Of a DNA stretch of 64,000 nt, positions 46,957 to 56,370 are shown in pieces. A program made the translations under genes and the position numbers. How positions within the stretch are numbered: the first letter of the stretch is position 1; the number at the start of each line of letters is the position of its first letter. Under the pieces are notes generated by a model. It did not search any database. It had not been told where the DNA came from and saw nothing but the letters and a program-made list of their open reading frames with translations. This DNA comes from Ophiosphaerella korrae (Eukaryota; Ascomycota; Dothideomycetes; Pleosporales; Phaeosphaeriaceae), in assembly GCA_028456385.1 (NCBI GenBank), contig JALNQF010000010.1:62001-126000 (forward strand). The letters are read 5' to 3'.

Positions 46957-47778
46957 TTAGTAATGAATTCCTCTAAGTAGCGTGTTCCTATGCCAAGGAT
47001 CTGCAAGATAGTCCTGAAACCGGGCTTCCATGGCCGAGTCGAACATGTTCTCAAAAATACGTGGCCGCACGTCCTCCTCGCGGCAGAGAGTACCAGTCAA
47101 TAATAAAAAACCTAGCATGGTCGCATCTTTCAATATGCCCTCGCCTCCAATACCCTCGTCAATTCCAACTAAGTCGTTAAATTCGCGCTGCAGGATATCC
47201 GCGTGCCCGGCAAGGAACGTTAGTTCGCGACTGACGCATTTCCTTTGCCCAGAGTCGACAAGGTCTTGACTGACTCGGGCGAGCTCCTCGAGGATCAAAA
47301 CCTTGAGCTCCAGATGACGGGGAGAAATATCAATGGCGAACAAGTCGAACTTCTTCATGTCTTGTATAAGTCGTGGCAGCCTCTCCTCGGACGAGAAGAC
47401 CAGCGACTCTATTTCCAGATAGATCTTCTTCGCACGAACGAAGCTCGGGTGGTCGCGACCGAGGTAATCCTGTCGCAGGGACTTACATAATTCCAATGCA
47501 GAGATTAAAGGCTTCACGAACGGTTGCCACATCGCCTTCAGGTCATACAGGCGACTGTAAAGCATAACTTCTTTGGTGCATGACAACAATATATCCTCAA
47601 ACTTTCTCAAGAAAAAATCGACTTTGAACTCAAAAGCCAGGGGGGGCAGACCACTGACTGGCTCAAAGCTATCCGTATTTTTGTTGATTTCCGAGAAAAG
47701 GTGTTGCGTGAGGGGATGGTTGAGCACCTCAATAATGTGTCTCGGAAATGCATATAAATTCTGAGCTAGTTCAAAGAG
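46957..47778 (-). other. In-frame extension of the NLR beyond a TGA
   Basis: Directly after the NLR stop (TGA at 47781-47779, followed by CTC) the same frame stays open for 273 codons to a TAA at 46957. The translated region is helical and compositionally like the NLR C-terminus (VDFFLRKFEDILLSCTKEVM, ELKVLILEELARVSQDLVDS). It has no ATG until deep inside and no splice acceptor at its start. The simplest reading is that TGA arose from TGG or CGA and truncated the receptor. Programmed read-through is possible, although the context TGA-CTC is not the optimal TGA-CTA. No peroxisomal targeting tripeptide is present at the end. Confidence 0.65.
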
Positions 47779-50700
47779 TCAGCCTTGTATGATTCTACGA
47801 AATTCGTCCACGGCGAGTGCAGCTATAGAATTAGTCTTTAGGGATGACCAACCGGATCGGTGTGCCTTTTGCAAGTATCTATATATGGGCGACACTGTTG
47901 ACAACAATTGTCTCGCTTTGGCGCCAAGGTCCTTAATCTGCCTGTCTCTGGCTCGCAACAGTGGGTGATATTCAAATGGAGCACCGAAGCGACCTTGCAA
48001 GCTGGTGAGGTTCTTGATGGCCTCGAGCGTTTCGTGGCGACTGTACTCTCCCCAGCTGCCCTCTCTTAGTCCTTTCAACGAGACAAACTGCTCCATCTCT
48101 GCATCGTTGAATTTTATGCTCCCTTTGGTGATCCTCAGCAACCAGAGGCATTCGTCAATTTCTGCAGCGGGTGGTGCAAAGACGGGATTTGGCCAGTCTA
48201 ATGTGACGTATGCGACGTCAGGAAACATGGCTTGCGGGATGTAATGATCAATAGCTGCTGCCAACCCGATTGCGCGACGTCTCACGTTTTGGTTTCGGTA
48301 TAGAGTGTGTATTATATCAGCAGCTGGCCTAGATATGCCGGCGTAGAAGAAGTCCATTGCGAGCCGCTCGAGTCCCAATAGGAGAGGCCAGTCTTGGTGC
48401 GAATTTTCAACTATATCGTTATTGAAGTACTTCAGCTTGACATTGTAGGCTCGGGCGAGGAGCCAGTAAAACTCCCGGATAAAAGCTCTCGTGGCGGGTT
48501 TACCGAATGCCAAGGTTCTTGCATTATATTCAGAGACGATCACGATGGCGTCTCTAGCAGCTCGTGCCTTTCCGGCGTCGTCGAGCCTTTCCCGGACCCA
48601 CAGAAGAACAAGTGGGTGGATTGCAACATCGTGGTTGGATCCTCGCTTCACAAATGAGTAGGTGAATAACATTTCCATAGTTTCGTCAAGATTCTCTGGC
48701 ACAAATTAGCCTTCTGGAAAGGAACTACGGTCGGGAAGGCCCCGGGTGTTAACATAGACCAACTAACCAGTCGTATCAATCCAATTATCGTTAAAGTAGT
48801 CATATCCAGATTTCACCGGCCCTGTTTAGTAGTGAGATAGATGCGTAAGCACGGGTACATTACGGGTAAAAACTTACTATCACTACTCTGTGCTTGAGAA
48901 ATTACGGAACCGAGAAGTTCATCTACAGCCGAACTCCCTGAAATGATTTAAGTGTGTAAGCATAACGACTGATAGGTATACCAGGCAATCGGTTCCCAAG
49001 GTAGGTACGAGTGAACTTAGGCATTGTTTCGGTGACGAACTATGAGACTCTCACTTACCCCTTTCCGTGGCATAAAATACTGGCTCAAAATCTGTCCATG
49101 GCCTGAACATCTTGATATCTAGATACTGCGTTTCGAGGATTGCGAAAGTGGTCAATATCCTCACTGCCGAGGGGTTCCTTTCTGCTATTGCTTCGAGAGA
49201 CAGTTCCCACGCATCGTACAGCGTCCTGTTATAAGGCCAGTTTAGCTTTGGCGCTCTCGACGACACGCGCTTGAAATTGGACTTCAGTTTCGGAAGATAT
49301 TCGCTAATGCTGATTTGCTGGGCGAATATGTATGATCCTGCTTGATCTAGGGCAAGTGGGAAGTATCCCAGCTCTTTCGCAACGTTCTGGGCGGCTGCTT
49401 GAGTGTCTGTAGGTATCTTTAGCGTCGGCGACTCTTGGGGCAAAGGGAAATCTTGCACTCGAATCTTACCATCATCCGTTGAGTCGGCAGTTAGTTTCTG
49501 CCGAGAGCTTTGTAAGATGAGATCAACGGCATCGTCAGGAGAAAGGACATCTAGAGAAACTTGGGCGCCCAGTCGCCCAGTCTCTTGCCTTCGGCTTGTA
49601 ACAATGACGTGCCCGAAGCGAGTGGTTGGGAGCAGTTTTTCGACAGTCAGATGCTCGACATCGTCGAAGCCGTCTAGCACTAGCAACCATCTCGTATTTT
49701 CAGGGAGAGAAAGCCATGATAATACCAAGTCGATGGCCGAGAGCTTGTCTTCTGGGTCGGTTTGCTTGCGTTTGGATCGGTACTGGAATTGCTGTTCAAG
49801 GAGATCCAGAGCCGATTCAAAGGATTTCTTGATGGTTTCGTCCGACATGCAGTCTATCCAGAGGGAGGACGAATACTCATCCTGCTGCCGATAGTGATAC
49901 TCTAAAGCGAGTTGGGACTTTCCTATTCCTCCGATTCCGGTTATTACTGCAACTCTTCTCTCGGACCTTGATTGTCTGTCGCTGAGAGCCTTGCGAAGAA
50001 ACTGGAAGTCGTCTTTCCGCCCAACGAAGTATGGATTTTGATTGAAGGGGCTTTTGAAAGTTATATTGAATGCCGTGGCACGGTTCCTCAATTCTGGTAA
50101 CATTAGTGTCTGGTACCGGTAATACACTCTATTGATGACAAGGCTGTTATAACTGGGCGGCGTGGGCGACGCATCCCTCAGCCACACATCAAGGTGGGAT
50201 ATGATGAATAAGAAATGAGGATATCTATTAACCTTTTACTTCGTCATAGACCTTCCAGGACCGCTCGTTGGACGAAACAGCATTTTCTACACTTTGTTGT
50301 AAGAAGGATGCCACCGTCTGGTACGCTCCAGCCTTGGATGAAGTATATCTGACAATAGTCTTGTGGTCAGCCTGGATGCCGAGAGCCTCCGCATTTCGTG
50401 TTCCGGGTAGGACTGCCGATGTTCTCGGCACAATCTGCGTTGAATTAGTTTGAGAGATATCTATCGAGAGAACTCGAGATTTGGTTTGGTCCGATAAACT
50501 CACGATTGTGTTCGCACCGCCAGGTACAGGCATGCCCCTTGTTTCGTAGAAAAATTTAAGCTCGAAGTCATTGCTTATTGACAGAAACTGATTGTTGAGC
50601 TGTTCCAACTCTTTGGAATCAGGAGCCAAGTCTTTGAGCAACTCGGCATTCGTGTTCATCATGACGGACCCGATGTTGACAAGCAAAGCTCCTAGTGATG

Positions 50701-51511
50701 CTCCCTGCACACCTTGATGCGGTGTACCGAAGAAATACACACTTGTGGTTGACAATTTGATCGCCCTGTGATCCTCTAAGTGTCCTGATCGAGTCAAGTC
50801 TGAGTGGATGAGGGCCTGAGAAGTCCTAGTTAGTAAAACCATTGCTACCTTATTGGAGGTGTCACTTTATGATAGAGTCTTTTTCTTACACTTTTAACGA
50901 GGAGTCCACCTAAGCTATGTGCTACGAATATGATCGGTCTGCGGACCGACTGTAATAAGTGTCCCAGTGTCAGTCGAGCACCGTCAAGTTGAAGCGGCGT
51001 TTAAACTTACGTTTGTTTTCTTGCGGACCAGAGACAAAAGGACCACCATATCTGTGGCATGGTTATTCAGGTACTGGTTACTGATCTGGTCTCCGGCAGC
51101 CAGCCTGGAGTCGTAGCCGAACGTGAATATTCGTGAATGTGGCAGATCGTGGGGAAGAAGGTCTCTCGGCCAGAGAACACCATTTGAAGCTCTCCAAGTT
51201 CGTTCCCTGTGGCCGTTGAGGCCGTGAACAAAGACAACACTGCAATCCCAATGTCAGAATCTAGGCAAGGTAGTCAACAGGCACCCCGCCGCCGCAAAGC
51301 TGACCCTATGTACTCACTCCACGGTTGGTTGCTCTGCCTCGTGCAAGGGCTTTAGACCAAATTCATCTTGGCTGTCTATGTCGAGAGACCAGAACACTTG
51401 AGCCAGTGGACCGAAAACAGGCCAATTCACTCTCGCTACCCATGCTGCCGCGAGGGCCACAATCCCGACCATAATAGAAAAAGAGACGAGCCTCCAACTA
51501 ATCGCGGCCAT
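47779..51511 (-). CDS. Lipase-like/NB-ARC NLR receptor
   Basis: Eight exons (51511-51318, 51239-51011, 50949-50890, 50848-50233, 50093-49059, 48937-48878, 48821-48768, 48695-47779) sum to 1,054 codons plus stop. A membrane-anchor-like helix at residues 8-25 precedes a SesB-type alpha/beta-hydrolase: VFVHGLNG oxyanion region, AHSLGGL with nucleophile Ser153, FFGTPHQG, and a catalytic-His segment IQADHKTIVRY. The NB-ARC follows with P-loop GIGGIGKS (419-426), Walker B RWLLVLDGFDD, VIVTSRR and LGYFPLALDQAGSY, then a winged-helix region ending IHPLVLLWVRERL, and a helical C-terminus without obvious TPR or ankyrin units. Such receptors control fungal allorecognition and cell death. The intron at 50232-50094 is the least certain (an alternative is GAA|GTAAAA to ACCAG|ACA). 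Opposite in direction to the captain. Confidence 0.8.
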
Positions 51512-51941
51512 TGCCCTCTAGCGGATTGCGCCAAGCACGATAATTACTCCGTCAGCGATTTTACCTACTCGGTACGGGTAAATGTTAAATCATAAAGTAA
51601 GAGTGGAGCTTCAGAGAGGAACCAGATCAATGTTTGGAGCGCGGGGAAGAGGCACAAACATTTTCTCAGCAAATTTACCCCTGAGTTGTCACCCCTGAGA
51701 GACTAAGCCGTATCCGGGTTAGTCGACGCCGTCATTCAAGCACACCTTTATTATCTCAGAAACTCTTTTCGCATTCATCAAGGCCGTCAATAATACAGAA
51801 GACGCGTCCCGTAGTGATATCCAGCACTTCCTTGAAGATATCCCATAGGGTACCTAAGGACTCGAACAGGGTATCTCCCTCGATTTCGAATAGAGTCAAT
51901 TTTTTACATTTATTAAACCATTCCTGATCTCTAAATAATTA
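51512..51941. other. NLR upstream region
   Basis: No gene seen. It should hold the NLR promoter on the minus strand; no clear TATA box was identified. Confidence 0.35.
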
Positions 51942-52013
51942 CAAGAAATAAGTGATTTGAACACTTAACCTCCGCGTGTAAAACGGATGCTCTACCCATT
52001 GAGCTAATTTCTT
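51942..52013 (-). tRNA. tRNA-Val(UAC), mitochondrial-like
   Basis: A full cloverleaf folds on the minus strand: acceptor AAGAAAT/ATTTCTT (7 bp), D-arm GCTC/GAGC, anticodon stem TCCGT/GCGGA around loop TTTACAC (anticodon TAC), T-arm AAGTG/CACTT with loop TTCAAAT. The variable loop has 4 nt and there is no intron. The AT-rich acceptor and T-arm are unusual for a nuclear tRNA and resemble fungal mitochondrial tRNA-Val, so this may be a mitochondrial insertion. Flanks are AT-rich. Confidence 0.75.
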
Positions 52014-52326
52014 TTTTGTGTTTAAAAACACGAAATAAGGAAATACCCAAAAAGGAGCACTAATAAATCTGACGCGTGATCAACAACCACAGAATACTGG
52101 AACTAAGCCATTTAAAGATTAGTGCCGTTTTGGCATCCGTACCGGGATTCGTTGTTGGCTCCCATCCAGCCTATTGGAAGCCGGCTTTGGTGGGTTCAGG
52201 TGTACTTCATGATCACCTCCGGCTTCTCGCAATAACTCTTTTAGTTGCACAACTTTTTCCATCCACCAGCTCAAATGGTACTAAATATAGCCCTATCGTC
52301 GTCACCATCTCGCTAAGTCTATTGTC

Positions 52327-52534
52327 AACTTGTTGCACAACTATTTGTTTTACAACAACCTGTTGCACAACTCCTTGTTATATAATAACTTGTTGCACAA
52401 TTACCTGTTGCACAGTAACCCGTTGCACAACCACTTGTTGTATAATAACTTGTTGTATAATAACTTGTTGTATAATAACTTGTTGTGCAATAACCCGTTG
52501 CACAACTCCTGGTTGTGTAATAATTTGTTGTGCC
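52327..52534. repeat. 15-bp minisatellite, about 14 units
   Basis: Units of the form AACTTGTTGYAYAAY repeat with few substitutions and no indels. On the plus strand one frame stays open (52076-52537) and encodes a Cys/Thr-rich five-residue repeat; there is no other evidence that this is translated. Confidence 0.85.
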
Positions 52535-52712
52535 TAATCGCCAGGTATAGCCCAGAGCCAAGGACCTCTTTAGTGTAGTCACTTCAAAAATACAGGCAAA
52601 TTTACGAGGCAAGCCTTGCACACATCCTTTGGAGGAGTAGGGCGACCAGTTATCGTGGGACCAATCTGCTCGCAGGACCAGCACAGCTCCCACGAGAAAG
52701 CTCATGGGAGCG

Positions 52713-52797
52713 TTGCGGCTCGCAGGAGAATGCTCGCGCGAGCAACAGGCTCTTGCGATCGTTGTGGCTCTTGGGAGAATGCTCGTACGAGCAACTA
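52713..52797. repeat. Two 36-bp repeats with 14-bp palindromes
   Basis: Units at 52713-52748 and 52762-52797 share CGTTGYGGCTC..GGAGAATGCTCG..CGAGCAAC. Each contains a perfect palindrome (TGCTCGCGCGAGCA at 52733, TGCTCGTACGAGCA at 52782). The centre differs (CG versus TA) but symmetry is kept. Confidence 0.7.
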
Positions 52798-52849
52798 ACA
52801 CAATATATTGCCTGAGGCAGGCATTCCGGTGACATGCCGGTGGCAAGCA

Positions 52850-53373
52850 CACAAATGCAAGGTTATCGCAACGCGGTCAGAAGTCGAGCGAACACCAATA
52901 CACAGAAGACATTCCCAGTCGTACGATTCAACGAATAAATAATCCCTCTAAGCCTGGTAGATTTCTACTAGTACAACGAACAGTCGCGACAACCTCACAG
53001 CCCTTTCACCGGCTGCCACGTCAAGCCCCGCTTTTCGTAAAACGCAGCCTCAACATTTCCTCTTTCAGCATTCTGCTTCAAGTTATGCCATGCGTGCACA
53101 CGTTTATCCACCAACTCCCAATCCTCTCCTATATTCATTTGTTAGCAAATAGAGTACTAAGGGGATTGACTTGTACTTGTCACCTGTATCAGCAAATATA
53201 AGGCTCTCCAACTTGCACCATTTATATATCTCGATAATTTAATCGCAAATTGACTGCTCGTCTTTCCCAGCCATCCCTTGTCTCTCTTTAATACTCTTAG
53301 CTACAATTTGGTTTGTAATTTAGGATCTTTATAGCAACTTGGAAAAATAACCTTTTGCTTATAAACTGCGATC
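52850..53373. other. No supported gene
   Basis: No recognisable coding; AT content rises towards 53373, consistent with a leader for the next gene. Confidence 0.4.
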
Positions 53374-53818
53374 ATGTTCATATCTCCGTTCCCAACTAAT
53401 AGCCTTACACCAACTTTTGCACTTCGAGAAAAGGCCTCAGCGTCATATTATTTTATTGCGCTTAGTATCACCAAATTATATACCACCTATACTACAATCA
53501 TCCAGTTAGGAAATGGGCAAATAACCCTAACCGGACAAGTCACATCGCCAACACCTCAGTCCACAGCTTCTTCCATCGAACCCATTGTCCATAGCAGCGG
53601 TAATAGTATCTCGGGTGGAGATATTGCAGCTATAGTAGGATGTATTCTTGGGGTTCTTTTAGTACTTTTGTGTTTTGCACTGGTCGGAGGGGAAAGCGGG
53701 GACCACGGGGACTCCCAGGTGAGTTGGGAGAGCCAGGAGCACCTGGCCGAGATGGGGCACCTGGGGCAGGAGTAGCGGGACCACAAGACAGAGTGATAAT
53801 AATCTCTGGTTAAATTCT
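53374..53818 (+). pseudogene. Collagen-like transmembrane protein with frameshift
   Basis: From ATG 53374 a Ser/Thr-rich ectodomain (GQVTSPTPQSTASSIEPIVH) leads to one transmembrane helix (DIAAIVGCILGVLLVLLCF). Past about 53685 the next frame encodes GKRGPRGLPGELGEPGAPG and RDGAPGAGVAGPQDRV, classic Gly-X-Y collagen-like repeats, ending in a stop near 53816. The ORF in the original frame instead ends at 53775. The shift of one base at the TM/collagen junction (near a GGAGGGG run) splits the two halves. Fungal cell-surface proteins with Ser-rich, TM and collagen-like parts exist (for example adhesins). It could be a sequencing error or a real inactivating indel. Confidence 0.55.
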
Positions 53819-54050
53819 TTGTTCCAGCACATTGCTATCCATATTATCCCTATTTTCCGAACGTTAAGACAGCTAGGATGAAGTTTCCGGTAGTGTCGAC
53901 TCTGGCAGGTCCGAAATATCTTTGCGGGTTATTGTCATTTAAACGATACATGTCCCGTCGAAATTACCAACCACTTATGGATGCGGTGATGCTGATACCA
54001 CCTCATTGAATGATTACTTGAACAATCAGATCATTGACCCCCGCGCCACC

Positions 54051-54122
54051 TGGTTTGTGCACACCATATGGTTTGTGCACACCATTTGGTTCGTACGCAC
54101 TATTTGGTTTGTGCACACAATT
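54051..54122. repeat. 18-bp tandem repeat, four units
   Basis: Units of TGGTTTGTGCACACCATT at 54051, 54069, 54087 and 54105; the third has diverged (TTCGTACGCACT). Each unit centres on a GTGCAC or GTACGC near-palindrome. Imperfect repeats of GCAGATTGCTGATG follow at about 54156-54214. Confidence 0.8.
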
Positions 54123-54214
54123 GCTGATAGGGACCACCCTTATAAAATAGAGGGCAGCAGATTGCTGATGGGAACCATCTCGCATATGACGATAGAGGCC
54201 AGCAGATTGCTGAT

Positions 54215-55183
54215 GTGGACGACCTCAGCAGAAGCTTCGATGATGCCATTGTCATGGAGATCGCCACCTGCCACAGCCATGTTGGACAGAAATCGGTCCT
54301 ACTCGTCACAGATCAGTTTAGATCAAGGCATCAGCGCATGCCGTCGTCTCCAGCGTCCCAAGGGAGCTCACCGAGATCCTTCCCTCGACAGGTAATGCCA
54401 CGGCGCAGCCAGGCAGAAGCTGGCTATGTCGTCGTGAGGCATTACTTCCATTGACCAGGTCATATCGCATGAAAGGAATGCCAAGGACAGGCCTCCACTG
54501 TTGCATTCACCGAGGGAGCATTGCCGTGAGGATCGTGATGGTGAGACGGCGAGAAGAGGGAGGTGAGCTGAGCTCATGCTCGTATCTCAGTCAATGCGAT
54601 GCTCTCCAAAGGAATGATCGCCGTCGCGACAGTCAAGAGGATCGAATCCAGAGTGGGAGATCGAGGGTTCTGGCTTCAAACTGGCCGTGCCGTCAAGGCT
54701 TTCAGCTGCGGCAGGGCCAGCGAACCAGCTGTCGTAACCCTCGATACAACTGCCGTACCGCGCCATCTTGCGCGGTCTTGCATGAAAAATACCTTGCTCA
54801 GGGAAAGCATCTGGTGGCGTTGTATGATGGGTAGCCATGCTCATGAGGAGCGCCAAAAGTGGACTCCCAGGATTTGTTGTCGTCCTGGGCCATTTGAAAC
54901 CGTACAGAATCTTCGATCGACTGCTATTACGGAGCAGTGCTTTGTGTGTATGAGTACGACTTCTTGTGGTAGAGAGGAGTTGAACGAGTGCTTAACAGAT
55001 CGGTAGGTGCTTGCATACGATGAAGTTGAATTTGCGAAGTTCGGTAAGTGAGGCTCCGCCGGTCGTTTGGCGCGGCCCTTTCGAATAGGGATCCAGAACT
55101 GGCCCCAAAAGAATCCCTAACTTACTTTTTCCAATTTTAGCCGGCGGCAGTCGTAGCCGAGGAGTCCAAACAGGCCCCTGTCC
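54215..55183. other. GC-rich region, no supported gene
   Basis: Open frames overlap on both strands (for example 54599-55006 plus and 54856-54587 minus) without any recognisable product. Confidence 0.35.
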
Positions 55184-55301
55184 ACTCACCATGGCTCACC
55201 TCCTTGCACTCACTGCTCAGCCTGGCTCACCTACAGCTCAGGCTATAGCAGCAACGGCTCAGGTCCAAAGACGGAAATAAATTGCTCATGTCGAGATTCC
55301 G
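55184..55301 (+). repeat. Right subterminal GCTCA array and inverted repeat
   Basis: ACTCA at 55184 and GCTCA at 55194, 55215, 55225, 55236 and 55257 are spaced 10, 21, 10, 11 and 21 bp, again multiples of the helical turn. They have the same orientation as the left array. A further GCTCA at 55284 touches the inverted repeat TGTCGAGATTCCG (55289-55301). Together these define the right edge of the central element. Confidence 0.7.
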
Positions 55302-55998
55302 ATATCGAACTAGCTGTTACAGTAGTCGATGCACCCGACCTAGCCCGAACGGTGGTAAACAATTCGGCGTAGGTTTCATTTAACCCTAATCAATCCTCAG
55401 TGTTGGCGTGACAGAAATGGGAGCGGGACCTACACTTTTCAAACGGTTTGTGATGTGTGAGCGGATCTGAGTGGCATAATTGCTTGGGTAGGTTGCTTCT
55501 GATGCAACGTGAGCAGTGAGATTCTCCTTCTGATATGGAGCACTAAGCTGAAGTCAGTTTTCAATCAAAGCGGCACTTCCAACACCGAAAATGCCTTAGA
55601 AGGCAATGAACCCCCTAGACCAGTCAGGGTGGGTGAAAAGGATACGGCGGGGGCTTGATACTACAAAAACTGGAGGTTTTTAGATAGAAGTGGATTGGAC
55701 TGGCAGTATGTTCAAAGACAAAAGAGCCTCCCGCTGTTGCTAGTTTGAAATTTAAGCTGTCTGAGGTGAGACTGTTCGGCTAGTGGTTTTCTATGGAGGA
55801 AAGGTCGGGTATACTGGCCGCCGCGGGGCTCTCGAAAGACCTCCTGGTGGTTGTTAGGAGTGGTTGGAGGTTACCCTGTCCTGCCAGAACACTTGAGATA
55901 TCGAAGTGGTTTTGAAAGTAGTCCATTTGGATTTGGCTCAAGCATATGGTAACGTGTCCTTCAGTTAGATGCTATCATTCAGAAAGGGTTGTTGATCT
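55302..55998. other. Right flank of the element, no gene seen
   Basis: No recognisable coding or repeat structure. Confidence 0.4.
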
Positions 55999-56133
55999 AA
56001 AAGTCGCTCGTTCTGCAAGACCCTTGTCCATGTGGCGAGGGCTGAAAGTTGCTCTTTCTGCAAGACCCTTGTCTACGTGGTGGGAGCTAAAAGTCGCTCT
56101 TTCTGCAGGACCCTTGTCTATGCGGCGGGGTCG
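55999..56133. repeat. 45-bp minisatellite, three units
   Basis: Three 45-bp units beginning (A/G)AAAGTYGCTC, with TTCTGCARGACCCTTGTC at the same place in each. The length keeps frame, and a 66-codon frame across it would encode LKVALSARPLSMWRG repeats, but there is no sign of a real gene. Confidence 0.8.
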
Positions 56134-56261
56134 ATCTTGCGGTTGATCTGTGTTAGTGCACGGATGCCTGCGCAGTCCCAAAATTAGTCCTGTACCAATA
56201 TTGGACCACTCGATATTGCTAAGTCTTGTTTACGTTCCCAGGACATGGGCGCATTGGGTTG

Positions 56262-56370
56262 GATGCAAATAATTGTATAAATATCCCGAGGTCTACGTCC
56301 ACAGTTTGCCCTCAATCTGATAGCAAGCTGTGGATGTAGACCTCGGGATAGTTATACAATTATTTGCATC
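56262..56370. mobile_element. Fold-back (hairpin) element
   Basis: Arms at 56262-56308 and 56324-56370 (47 nt each) are inverted copies with three mismatches, separated by 15 bp. The ends read GATGCAAATAATTGTATAA. No coding capacity; likely a MITE-like or fold-back sequence, or a long inverted duplication. No clear target duplication seen. Confidence 0.75.

Larger units (their letters stand above)
39959..55301 (+). mobile_element. Starship-like element with captain and NLR cargo
   Basis: A 15,343-bp segment bounded by a 13-bp inverted repeat (CGGAATCTCGACA at 39959-39971, its complement at 55289-55301). Inside each end is an array of GCTCA words phased at about 10.5 bp. The first inward-facing gene, 549 bp from the left repeat, is a DUF3435 tyrosine recombinase, the enzyme that mobilises Starships in Pezizomycotina. 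NLR-type genes are a known frequent Starship cargo, and one is present. The canonical TTAC(N7)A target duplication is not evident, so the true edges may differ. The captain carries two stops and cargo genes show decay, so the element is probably immobile now. Orientation is given by the captain (plus). Confidence 0.65.

Noticed and set aside
47779..47781. Peroxisomal read-through isoform of the NLR
   Set aside because: The stop context is TGA-CTC and the extension lacks a C-terminal targeting tripeptide.
39940..55330. Canonical Starship target duplication TTAC(N7)A
   Set aside because: TTAC occurs near 55316 but the pattern does not match, and no equivalent sits at the left edge; only ATAT is shared.
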